The notes beneath the pieces were generated by a model. It was given only the letters and a program-made list of their open reading frames with translations, had not been told where the DNA came from and ran no database searches. Positions 1-10,200 of a stretch of 42,509 nt of DNA are shown piece by piece. Positions within the stretch are counted from its first letter, which is position 1; each line of letters starts with the position of its first letter. The position numbers were made by a program, and so were the translations under genes. This DNA comes from Akkermansia muciniphila (GTDB taxonomy: Bacteria; Verrucomicrobiota; Verrucomicrobiia; Verrucomicrobiales; V1-33), in NCBI GenBank assembly GCA_945861415.1, contig CAMAUV010000038.1:1-42509 (forward strand), written 5' to 3'.

Positions 1-51
1 TGCTGCGCCGCCGGAGGAAATAATCCCGGCGCGTCATGATTTGAAACCATC

Positions 52-86
52 AGAGCGGCGTGGATGCAAATCCCGCCGCTCTTTTT
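52..86 (+). terminator. Rho-independent terminator of an upstream gene
   Basis: A perfect 9-bp inverted repeat, AGAGCGGCG (52-60) and CGCCGCTCT (74-82), has a 13-nt loop and is followed directly by a short T run (83-86). It would end transcription arriving from the left of the window. No coding region is visible in 1-209 apart from this hairpin. Confidence 0.75.
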
Positions 87-209
87 CTGTCCGCGACCGC
101 CCACGGGAATCCAGCTCATCAGCAAGTGCGGCGATGACGTCGTGAAGGAGCTGCGGTGCAGGAAAATGAAATCGGTTTTCACCCAAAACAAAAATTAGGA
201 CCCGCCTCC

Positions 210-1469
210 ATGAATGCTCAAATCAACCGCCGCCGTTTCCTGCGCAATGCAGGCGTCTGCATAGCGCTGCCGATGCTCGAATCGCTGGCTCCGTGCGCCA
301 GCGCGGCGGCGGCACGCAATAAGCCCATCAAGCGGGTTGTCGTCCTCTCGAATAACTACGGCGTTTATCCGGAGGCGTTTTTCCCTGCGAAAACCGGGGC
401 TGATTATGACATGTCGGATACGCTCAAGGCGTTGGAGCGGCACCGCAAAGACTTCAATGTTTATTCCAATCTCGACCACGGAATCAACGCCGGGCACTCG
501 GGAGTGCCGACCTTGCTCAGCGGGGTGCAAGTCCACGAAGCCGTCCATTTCCCTGAGGGAAACATGAGCATGGATCAAAAGATAGCAGAGCACCTGGGCT
601 CGACGACCCGCTTCCCCTCGCTGACGCTGCAAGTGAATGAAGCGAACCTCCTCAGCATCACCCGCACCGGCGTGCAGGTGCCGTCGATGGATATAGGCGC
701 TGCCTACAAGGCGATGTTCGCGGACCAGGATGCGAAGGAGAAAGAGGCAGTCCGCGGGCGCTTTGAGCGGCATAGCAGCATTCTGGATGCGGTGCTTAAA
801 GAAGCGAAGTCCGTGGAGAAGAGGCTGGGCAAACACGATCAGGAAAAATTCGCGCAATATCTCGATTCTGTGCGCGGGTTGGAAAAGAAAGTCGTGCAGG
901 AGGAGCCATGGCTCGACCGTCCCAAGCCTGTTCCGGGCGTGCCGCAACCCCCGCAGGGCAAGGGTACGGAAAAGGATTTGAAGGCCATGATGGAACTCAT
1001 CGCGCTAGCCATCCAGACGGACTCGACCCGCGCCATCACCCTGGCGAGTGGTTTTGTGAATGGTGACTTTGGATTGAGCGGCGGGTATCATGGATTTTCG
1101 CACCACGGCCAGCGTGAGAACGAAGTTGGGGCGCTCAAGAAGATCGAGGGCTATCAAGTGTCGATGATGGCCTACCTGATCGACCTGCTCAAAGCACAGG
1201 CGGATCCGATCAACGGCGGAACGCTGTTTGATCACACCATGATTCTCTACGGATGCGGCATGGCGACGGGCGAACATTCCACGAAAAACCTGCCCCTCAT
1301 TCTTGCCGGCGGTGGATTCAAACTCGGCAAGCACATAGGATTTCCCGTGGACAAGGAAACCCGCGTGCCGGCGGCTAACCTGCTGCTGTCCATGTTGCAG
1401 AATTTTGGTTTGGAGATTGATCGTTTCGGCACCAGCACGGGAACTCTAACTGGACTGGAGGTTGCGTAA
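210..1469 (+). CDS. DUF1552 family protein, Tat-exported
   Basis: The 419-residue product is a DUF1552 protein, a family common in Planctomycetes and Verrucomicrobiota whose biochemical role is not established. The ATG at 210 is preferred to the upstream one at 156. It follows an AGGA motif at 197-200 and puts a twin-arginine signal (RRRFLRNAG, about residues 6-14, then a hydrophobic stretch ending near ASAAAA) at the N-terminus. The body carries family-typical segments such as VVLSNNYGVYPEAFFP near the start, a central charged helical region, and YHGFSHHG and ILYGCGMATGEHS in the C-terminal half. The gene is followed with no gap by the cytochrome-type DUF1592 gene, and this pairing is characteristic: the two probably act together in the periplasm. 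Family assignment is firm; function is unknown. Confidence 0.88.
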   Translation: MNAQINRRRFLRNAGVCIALPMLESLAPCASAAAARNKPIKRVVVLSNNYGVYPEAFFPAKTGADYDMSDTLKALERHRKDFNVYSNLDHGINAGHSGVPTLLSGVQVHEAVHFPEGNMSMDQKIAEHLGSTTRFPSLTLQVNEANLLSITRTGVQVPSMDIGAAYKAMFADQDAKEKEAVRGRFERHSSILDAVLKEAKSVEKRLGKHDQEKFAQYLDSVRGLEKKVVQEEPWLDRPKPVPGVPQPPQGKGTEKDLKAMMELIALAIQTDSTRAITLASGFVNGDFGLSGGYHGFSHHGQRENEVGALKKIEGYQVSMMAYLIDLLKAQADPINGGTLFDHTMILYGCGMATGEHSTKNLPLILAGGGFKLGKHIGFPVDKETRVPAANLLLSMLQNFGLEIDRFGTSTGTLTGLEVA

Positions 1470-4115
1470 ATGTTGGCCGCTCCAAGACTCACGTTTGCGT
1501 TGGTGGGCCGATGCCTGGCGGCGCATCTTTTGCTGGGCCTTGTTTTGGGCACGGCTGAGGCAGCGGAGACCGATCCGGAGTTGTCCAAGCTCAAGCCTTT
1601 TCTGGAGAAGCATTGTTACGCGTGCCACGGCCCGGAGAAGCAAAAGCAGGATCTGCGATTCGACACCCTGGACCATGACTTGACCAAAGTCGAAACGCTG
1701 CGCGTCTGGCAGGACGCTCTCGATCAGGTGAATCTCGGTGAAATGCCGCCGCCGAAGAAACCGCAACCCTCGGGCGCCGAACGAACCGCTTTCACCGATG
1801 TGCTCACGGCCCGGCTCGATGCAGCCTACGCCCAGAAGAAGAGCACGGGCGGATCCACGGTTCTCCGCCGGCTCAACCGTGCCGAGCTGCGCAACACCCT
1901 GCGCGATTTGCTTTATCTCGAAGGTCCCGATTACCGCAGCCCGACCGTCGGGCCGGAGATCGTCGATCCCCAGGGCAGCGGGGCGGTCACCAATGTGGCC
2001 ACCGGGGTGGAACGGGAACTTCCGGAGGATGAAAGACTGCACGGCTTCGACAACATCGGACAGAAGCTGGTGATGTCGGATTTCCTGCTCAAGCTCGTGA
2101 TCGGCGCCGCCGAGGACGCCCTGGGCCGGGCCACAACTTCCGGTGAAAAGCCCAAGACCGAGGCACGGCGCTTCACCTGGCCCATTCGCAAAGAGCCGAA
2201 GGGAGTGCTGGCCACCACTGCGCACAAGATGAATCCAGGCTACGACGGAATTTTCGAAATTTACCTGGAGCCCGATGCCGGTATCAGCGGTGAGGGCCGT
2301 GTCACACCATCCGCGATCAGTGCCACTGGCGTTGGCGTCTCTGCCCGTTATCGCATTACCATTGAGGCATCGGCACACAATCAGCAGCATCCGTTCGGTG
2401 ACCTGGTGAATATCCCGAAGGATGAGCCGATGTTGCTCGGATTGCACATCGCTGACGTGCGCAAGGGTAGTGGATTCAGTGCTGGCAGTCCGACCGATAT
2501 GCCCTTGGTGCAGTGGCCCATGACGGCGGACGGAAAGACCAGAACCTACGTGCATGAGGTGTGGCTCAACTCCACGTGGTCGGCGTGGGTCGCATGGGAG
2601 AACGGGCCGCAGCCGAGAGTCGTCAGGCCCGTGGAGATGGTGGAGATAGCTCTCCCCGCCGCCGTTCGCCCGAGACCTCCGGACAACGCGCCGGAAAAGG
2701 AGAAACAGGACTACCATGCGGACATGGTCAAAGCCCTATTCGGTGCCGACGGCTACATGGCGCCCCACCTGCGCATCCACAGCATGACGTTCGAACCCCT
2801 GATCGACCAATGGCCTCCGCGCAGCCATACCGCGCTCTATGGCACGACGGGCACCGAAAGCACTGCGGATCTCCTGCTCAATTTCGCACAGCGGGCCTAT
2901 CGCGGTCCGGTGCTCCCGGCAGATGTGGACCATTACGTCAAGCTCGTGGAGGCCCGGCTAGCGAAGGGACTCACCCGTGCCGAGGCGCTCAGAATCGGCT
3001 ACACCGCCATTCTCGCAGCCCCGCGGTTCTATTACCTGCACGAAACCGCCGGACCGCTGGACGCCTACCAGCTCGCCAGCCGGCTGAGCTGCTTCCTCTG
3101 GTCTTCCATGCCCGACGAGGAGTTATTCGCTCTGGCCGCAAACGGAAAAATCAAAGAGCCAGCCGTGTTGCGGGCGCAAGTGGAGCGAATGCTCAACCAT
3201 GAAAATGCCGCCGCCTTTACCAGGCGTTTTGTCACGAGCTGGCTGCGCCTCGACAAACTGGGAGCCATGCCTCCCGATCGGTCCGGACCCTACCGCTACT
3301 TTTTCGACCGTCATTTGGGGCCGCTGATGGCGGAGGAAACAGACCTCTACTTTGCCAACCTTTTGAAAAACAACGGCCCCATCCGTGAGCTGATCGATTC
3401 CGACTACACCTTCATGAACGAGCGCACCGCGCAACATTGCTACAACCGCCATGACGATTTCAACCCGCCCAAAAGTAACGATGACTACTATCCCACATAC
3501 GTCCGGGGCGGATTCATGCGTAAGGTCAAACTGAAAGACTCGCGTCGCGGAGGCATCCTTACGCATCCGAGCGTCCTGACCGCCACGGCCAATGGCGTAG
3601 ATACGTCGCCAGTCATTCGAGGCGTCTGGATGCTGGAGAGCATCCTCGGCACTCCGCCCTCGCCGCCGCCTCCCGACGTGCCGACCCTCTCCCCGGACCT
3701 CCGTGCTGCCAGGACCATTCGCGAGCAGCTCGAAGCACACCGCAAGAGCGAGTCCTGCAACAGTTGCCATCAAAAGATTGATCCGATGGGCTTCGCGTTT
3801 GAGAACTTCAGCCCCATCGGAAGATGGCGCGACAATTACCCCGGCAGCGACAAGAAGATTGATCCCTCGGCAGAATTGCCCAACGGCGAGCCGCTGGCGG
3901 ACATTGTCGCTCTCAGAAAATACCTGCTTACCCGCGAGAACCAAGTCACACGCAACCTTTGCGAGAAACTGCTTTCGTACGCCACCGGCCGCATGATCGA
4001 GCCCACCGACCGCTCCGAGGTGGAGCGAATCGTCCGTGAGCTTCGCGAGAAAAACGGCGGCCTGCGCGACCTCGTTCACCTTGTAGCGCAAAGCAGGACC
4101 TTTTCAACCAAGTGA
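1470..4115 (+). CDS. Cytochrome c-like DUF1587/1595/1592/1588/1585 protein
   Basis: An 881-residue exported protein with the multi-DUF layout seen almost only in PVC bacteria. After a hydrophobic signal (about 1-32) comes a cytochrome c-like segment with haem-binding CYACH at 49-53. It is followed by a DUF1587-like segment (RRLNRAELRNTLRDLL, about 134-149), a beta-rich middle (about 230-460), a DUF1595-like segment from about 468, DUF1592 from about 530, and DUF1588 from about 692 with a second haem motif CNSCH at 763-767 followed by DPMGFAFENF. The end is DUF1585 (LCEKLLSYATGR). Two CXXCH motifs imply a c-type dihaem protein, probably periplasmic and redox-active; the reaction is unknown. 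The ATG abuts the DUF1552 stop codon, with GGAGG at 1457-1461 as ribosome binding site, so the two genes form an operon. Confidence 0.9.
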   Translation: MLAAPRLTFALVGRCLAAHLLLGLVLGTAEAAETDPELSKLKPFLEKHCYACHGPEKQKQDLRFDTLDHDLTKVETLRVWQDALDQVNLGEMPPPKKPQPSGAERTAFTDVLTARLDAAYAQKKSTGGSTVLRRLNRAELRNTLRDLLYLEGPDYRSPTVGPEIVDPQGSGAVTNVATGVERELPEDERLHGFDNIGQKLVMSDFLLKLVIGAAEDALGRATTSGEKPKTEARRFTWPIRKEPKGVLATTAHKMNPGYDGIFEIYLEPDAGISGEGRVTPSAISATGVGVSARYRITIEASAHNQQHPFGDLVNIPKDEPMLLGLHIADVRKGSGFSAGSPTDMPLVQWPMTADGKTRTYVHEVWLNSTWSAWVAWENGPQPRVVRPVEMVEIALPAAVRPRPPDNAPEKEKQDYHADMVKALFGADGYMAPHLRIHSMTFEPLIDQWPPRSHTALYGTTGTESTADLLLNFAQRAYRGPVLPADVDHYVKLVEARLAKGLTRAEALRIGYTAILAAPRFYYLHETAGPLDAYQLASRLSCFLWSSMPDEELFALAANGKIKEPAVLRAQVERMLNHENAAAFTRRFVTSWLRLDKLGAMPPDRSGPYRYFFDRHLGPLMAEETDLYFANLLKNNGPIRELIDSDYTFMNERTAQHCYNRHDDFNPPKSNDDYYPTYVRGGFMRKVKLKDSRRGGILTHPSVLTATANGVDTSPVIRGVWMLESILGTPPSPPPPDVPTLSPDLRAARTIREQLEAHRKSESCNSCHQKIDPMGFAFENFSPIGRWRDNYPGSDKKIDPSAELPNGEPLADIVALRKYLLTRENQVTRNLCEKLLSYATGRMIEPTDRSEVERIVRELREKNGGLRDLVHLVAQSRTFSTK

Positions 4116-4282
4116 GAACCATCCACGAGTGCTTCGCATGACACAATCCCAGAGGCGAAGCGAAAAGCATTGCAAGACAGTGTATTTCAGGAGCCTGCTG
4201 ATCTCGATTCCCCAGGTGCAGTGCATTATTATCACGTAATGATGGGATGGGCAGATGACTCCCGCTTTAATATTATTCCACG

Positions 4283-7200
4283 ATGAAAACACCCGCCTGC
4301 CTTCTCTCCGCATCCGCTTTGCTACAGCTTTCCGCCGTTCTCTCTGCGGCGGACTCCGTCGTCGTCTTCAATGAGGTCCACTACCACCCGGACACGCAGG
4401 AACCGCAGCGGGAATACATCGAACTGCACAATCAGATGGCGGTGGATGTGGATTTGTCGCGCTGGGAGGTCACGGGCGGGGTGAACTACACGTTTCCGGC
4501 GGGCACGGTGATTCCCGGGCGAGGCTATCTGGTCGTCGCAGCGAATCCCGCCGGGGTGTTGTCGGCGTATGGCGCGGCAGGGGCGCTGGGACCATGGACG
4601 GGGCGGCTTTCCAACAGCGGCGAGGATCTGCATCTGCGGGATAACAGCGGACGGGAAATGGATGAGGTGGTCTATGGCACGGACAACAAATGGCCGGCCG
4701 GGGCGGACGGCGCGGGGCCTTCGCTGGTGAAGCGGACGCCAAATGCGGCGAGCGGCGAGGCGGCGAACTGGACGTCGAGCTGGCAGCACGGCGGCACGCC
4801 GGGTGCGGTGAATTTCCCGGATCCCAATGCGCCGTTCGTGCCGCCTGCGGGGCTGGTTTCATGGTGGCGGATGGAGGAGTCCTCCGGCACGACGACGGCG
4901 GACGCGGCGGGCGGCAACACCGGCACGCTGGGCGCGGGGGCGACCCGCATTGCCGGGCTCACGGGCAGCGGCGCTCTAAATTTTGACAACACCACAGCGG
5001 CATCGTTGAATGCCGGCGCTGGAGCGAATCTCGCGGTGACCAATGGCATCACCATTGAGGCGGTCATCAAGCCAGCGTGGAATGGCACGGGCACGGATGT
5101 CATCATGGCGCGGAACAACACGAGTGTGCCGTCGAACCTCGCGGCCTATTATCCCCTCGACGAAGCGGCGAGCGGCACGGCAGCGGCGGTTGATGCGGCA
5201 GGCGGGGCGAACGGCACTTTCATCGGCACCGCAACGCGGACGGCGGGCACGAACGGCAGCACTGGTGCCGCCCGTTTCAACAATGCCGGCACAGACGGTG
5301 TGAACATCGGTGCGGCGCATTCGTTCACCACCGGCCTGACGATCAGTGCATGGCTCAAGCCGACATGGAGCGGCAACACCGGCGACTACGACGAAATCTA
5401 CCGCAAGGAGGACGGCGGGAATCGCATCCTCTTCAGCTTTCAGCGTGACAGCTTTAATGGCAGCGCCAGTCCTCCGGTGGCGGCGGGGCCCGTGCTGTCG
5501 TTTGGACTCAATGTATCGGGCTACAATGAGCTGGATATGCCGCTGGATGGGGTCAGCGGTCGCCCGACGCTGGCGCAACTGAAAGACGGCAACTGGCATC
5601 ACGTCGCCGCGACGTATAATGCCGCAACGGGCGTGAAGGGCCTCTGGGTGGACGGCACGCTGCGGCACAGCACGACGCACAGCGGCAATATCCTGAGCGG
5701 CGGCGGCACAGCGGGGGTCATTGGAAATATCAGCCCCACCGGCGGCGAACCGTTCAGCGGCGACATTGACGAGTTCGCTCTCTTCCGCGTGGCACTGACT
5801 GCGACGCAGATCGCCAATCTTGCCAGCAACAGCAACACCCCGCTCAATGTGCTGACCGGCTCCAGCGATCCGGCGAAGCTGCTGCTCGCATTTCAAAACA
5901 GCGGCGGCCCGGCGCTGGTGTTTGGATTGAATACCGGCGGAGCCTACAGCGAGCTGAGCATGGCACTGGACGGCGCATCCGGCCGGCCAACGCTGGCGGA
6001 ACTCACGGACGGAAACGAACACCATGTCGCTGCCGCCTATGATTCCGCCACGGGTGCGAAGTCGCTCTACGTGGACGGCACGCTGCGTCAAAGTGCGACG
6101 GTGAGCGGTGTCATTTCCGCCTCCGGCGCGGCCCCGCTGACCATTGGAAACCTTGCTCCCGGGGGCGCGGATGCCTTCACCGGCGCGATGGATGAAGTCG
6201 CCTACTGGAGCCGGGCATTGAGTGCGGCGGAAGTCGCACAACACTGGACGAAGACTCAGGCCGGACAGGACTATTTCGCGTTACCATCCACCAGCACGCC
6301 GCCGCCGGCCCTGCGCATCAGTGAAGTCGGCGCACCGGGGAGTTTCTTTGTGGAACTCCAAAACGCGGGCACCACGGCGCTGGATCTCACTGGGTTCTCC
6401 ATCAGTGTCACCGGCGTGAGCGGCGGCACTTATGCCATGCCATCCCAGATGCTCGCACCGGGGGCGCTGCTCTCGGTGACGGCAGCACAGTTGGGATTCA
6501 ATCCCGCGACGGGTGGAAAACTCTTCGTGCTTTCGCCCACGCAGCACACGGATGCCATCGAACTCGCCGCCACCGGTCACGGCCGCACGGCCACGGGCGA
6601 ATGGGCAGCCACCAGCGCCGCCACGCAGGGCGCGGCAAATACCTTCAGCTTTCAAAACGATGTCGTGATCAGCGAGATCATGTATCACCCGCGGCCGCTG
6701 CCGGGATCGCCCGCACAGATTCAGAACACGACGCTCGTGCCGCTGACGGCGACATGGAAATACCGCGACGACGGCACGGACCCCGGAGCCTCATGGAAAG
6801 ACGAGGCTTACAATGACGCCGCATGGCCGGCCGGTCAGGGTATGCTCGGCAGCGGCGGTGCTAGCGGAGCCTATGCCGCCGCCGTGGCTGCGGACACGCC
6901 ATTAGCCTACTGGAAGCTCGACAACGCCACGGTGGGCATGACGGATTCCAGCGGCAACAACCGCACCGGCACCGCAACTGCAGGCGTGGGCCTCGGCGCG
7001 GCGGCGCTGGTAAATGACGGCGCGGCCAGCCGGGCCATCACGTTGAGCGGATCGAATCGCATTACCGTGCCGGGCTTTGAAAAGATCGGGCCGGGAGGCT
7101 ATTCCATCGAATACTGGGTGAAGGTGACGTCGGCTCCGGGCAGTTTCATGAATCTGGTGGGGGATGGCGAGAGCGGCGGCGATTTCTTCATGATGAACTA

Positions 7201-10200
7201 TCTCTCTTCCGGCCTCGCGGTCCGGCCGCACTATGGTTTCGGGAATTCGCCCGTGTCGCTCGACTCTGCGGGCACACTCGCCGTCGGGCAGACCTTTCAT
7301 GTGGTGACGACATGGGATGCCCTGAATCCCACGGGAAATGGAGTGATCTACATCAACGGCGTCGCCGACACCACAGGCACCATCTCACGCAATTTGCCCG
7401 CCGCCGGCACGACCGGAAACAACATGATTTTCATCGGCTACGATAATCGCGAGCCAGCCAGCGGCAGCTACGTGATGGATGAAGTGGCGGTCTATAACTA
7501 CGCGCTGAGTCCCGCCCGGGTGGCCGCGCACTACAGCGCCGGATCGGCGCTGCCGCGGAATACGAGCATCGCTGCAGGCACCGGAGCACACTACTTCCGC
7601 ACGACATTCACCTACAGCGGCAATCCGGCGGCGACGGAGCTTTTCCTGACTCTCGCCGCGGACGATGGCGCAGTCGTGTATCTCAATGGCACGGAACTTC
7701 GCCGCACCAACATGCCCGCCGGAACGGTGACGCACAGCACGCCTGCCGTCACAGAGCGTATCAATTCGACACTCGATGGACCCTTCACGGTGCCGGCATC
7801 AGCACTGGTGAGCGGGGTCAATGTGCTCGCGGTTTCCGTGCATCAAACGGGCAGCACGGATGTCTTCATGGGGCTGGAACTCACGGCCCGCGAGACGCTG
7901 GCGGCCGCCGCGCCCTACACCGAGAGCCGCAACACGTGGCTGGAACTGCACAATAAAGGGACATCCGCCACTGACCTCACCGGCTGGCGCGTCGATGACG
8001 GTGTGGACTTTACCTTCGCTTCCGGCACGAGCATTCCCGCCGGCGGCAGGCTGGTGGTGGCCAATGACATGACGCTCTTCGCTGCCGCTCATCCGGGCGT
8101 CACAGTAGTGGGGCCGCTGGCGAATGGATTTTCCCGCAGCGGCGAGCGCATCGTGCTCCGCGATGCCGCGGGCAATGTGGCGGACAGCGTGAGTTACCAC
8201 GACAGTGGGCGCTGGCCCGGCGCAGCGGATGGCGGCGGGTCCAGTCTGGAACTGCGCGATGTGCGCAGCGACAACACCGCCGCGGAATCATGGGCCGCAA
8301 GCGATGAAAGCAGCCGGGCCTCATGGCAGACTTACACCTATCGTGCCACGGCGGCGGCGGATGGAGGCCCAACGAACTTCAATGAGTTTGTCCTCGGCCT
8401 GCTGGACGAAGGCGAGGTGCTCATTGATGACCTCGTCGTCACCAGTCAGCCCGGCACGGGCAGCGCGGCCGTCATTGTCAGCGGCGGAGATTTTTCCAGC
8501 GGCGCGACGGCGTGGCGAATGCGCGGCACTCACCGGACCAGCGCCATCGTCGCCGAGCCGGGCAATGCCGGGAATCAGGTGATGCGCGTCACATCCACGG
8601 GCGGCACCGATGTGCTGCACAACTGCATCGAGATCACGCTGAATGGAAACGCAGCCATCGTGAACGGACGGGAATACGAGATCAGCTTCCGCGCCAAATG
8701 GGTGCGCGGCGCGAACCAACTCAACACGCGGTTCTACTGGAACCGCTGCGCAAAGGTGACGCGGCTCACCGTTCCTCCGGACGGCGGCACGCCGGGCGCA
8801 GTGAATTCAAGGAATGCCGCCAACGCCGGCCCGGCGTTCAGCGGGTTGCGCCATGCGCCAGTGGTGCCCGCGGCTTCACAGGCCTGCACAGTGAGCGTGG
8901 AGGCCAACGACCCCGACAGTGTGAGCGGCGCGACGCTGTTTTACTCCGTCAGCGGTGGTGCGTTCACCTCCACAGCGATGACTAATGCCAGCGGCACGTG
9001 GAGCGCGACGATTCCCGGCCAGCCGGCGGGCACTGTGGTGCAATTTTATGTGCAGGCCACCGATGGAGCAGCGGCGACGGCGGACTTCCCCGCCGCGGGC
9101 GCTGGATCCCGGGCGATGATCCAGTGGAACGACGGGACCGCGAATCTCGCCCTCGCCCACAACGTTCGTCTCATCCTCACCGCAGGAGACCGCACAGCGA
9201 TGTTCGGCGGCTCGGAACTCATGGCGGACGACCGCCGCGGTTGCACCGTCATCTATGACGAAAGCGAAGTCTTTTACGACTGCGGCGTGCGGCTCAAAGG
9301 CAGCGAACATGGCCGTGCCGATGCCGGACGCCAGAGCTACAACGTCAGCTTTCCTGCGGAGAAAAAATTCCGCGGCGTTCACGACAGCGTGCTCCTCGAC
9401 CGCAGCGGCGGCTGGCGTTTTGGCCGCACCACCGGGCAGGACGAGATCCTTGTGAAGCACATCATCACCCACGCCGGCGGCACCGCCAGCCTGCACGATG
9501 ACATTATCCGCCTCATCTCCCCTCAGGCCGGACACACCGGCCCGGCGCTGCTGCAAATGGCGAGGTTTGGCGGTGACTACCTCGACAGTCAGTATAAAGA
9601 CGGCAGCGACGGGAAGCTCTTCAAAATGGAGATCGCCTACCACACCACCGGCACTCACAACGGCCAGCCCACCGGCAACAAACTCGCGCAGGAAAGCAGC
9701 ATCTCAAACCTCGATCTCGGAGACCGCGGAGTTGACCCTGAGAGTTATCGCTGGTTTTACCGGCAGGAAAACCTCACCGCCAACGACGACGCCTCCGCCA
9801 TGATGGCCGTCACACGGGCTTTCGCGAAGAGCGGCACTGCATTCGATGCGGAGATAGACCCGCTCATTGATAACGACGAATGGATGCGCGCCATGGCCTG
9901 CGAAAGCCTCTGCGGCATCAGCGACGTCTTCAGCCGCGACAACGGCCACAACGCCAACTTCTACGTCCGCCCGAAAGATGGCAAGATGCTCCTCCTGCCA
10001 TGGGACTGGGATTTTTCCTTCGTCCAAGGCACCAGCGCACCGCTGTGGAGCGGACGCCAGATCAGCAAACTCATCCAGCGTCCGCACAATCTGCGCCGAT
10101 TCTACTGCCACCTGCAGGACATCATGGCCACCACGTTCAACACGGCCTACATGGGCTACTGGACGAATCACTACGACAACTTCACGCCCGGTCGGGACTT

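Noticed and set aside
4131..4161. GCTTCGC/GCGAAGC inverted repeat after the DUF1592 gene as a terminator
   Set aside because: The stem is only 7 bp, the loop is 17 nt and no T run follows.
4976..6244. Long - strand open frame (422 codons) inside the first giant gene
   Set aside because: Arg/Ala/Gly-rich shadow; the + strand frame has clear LamG signatures.
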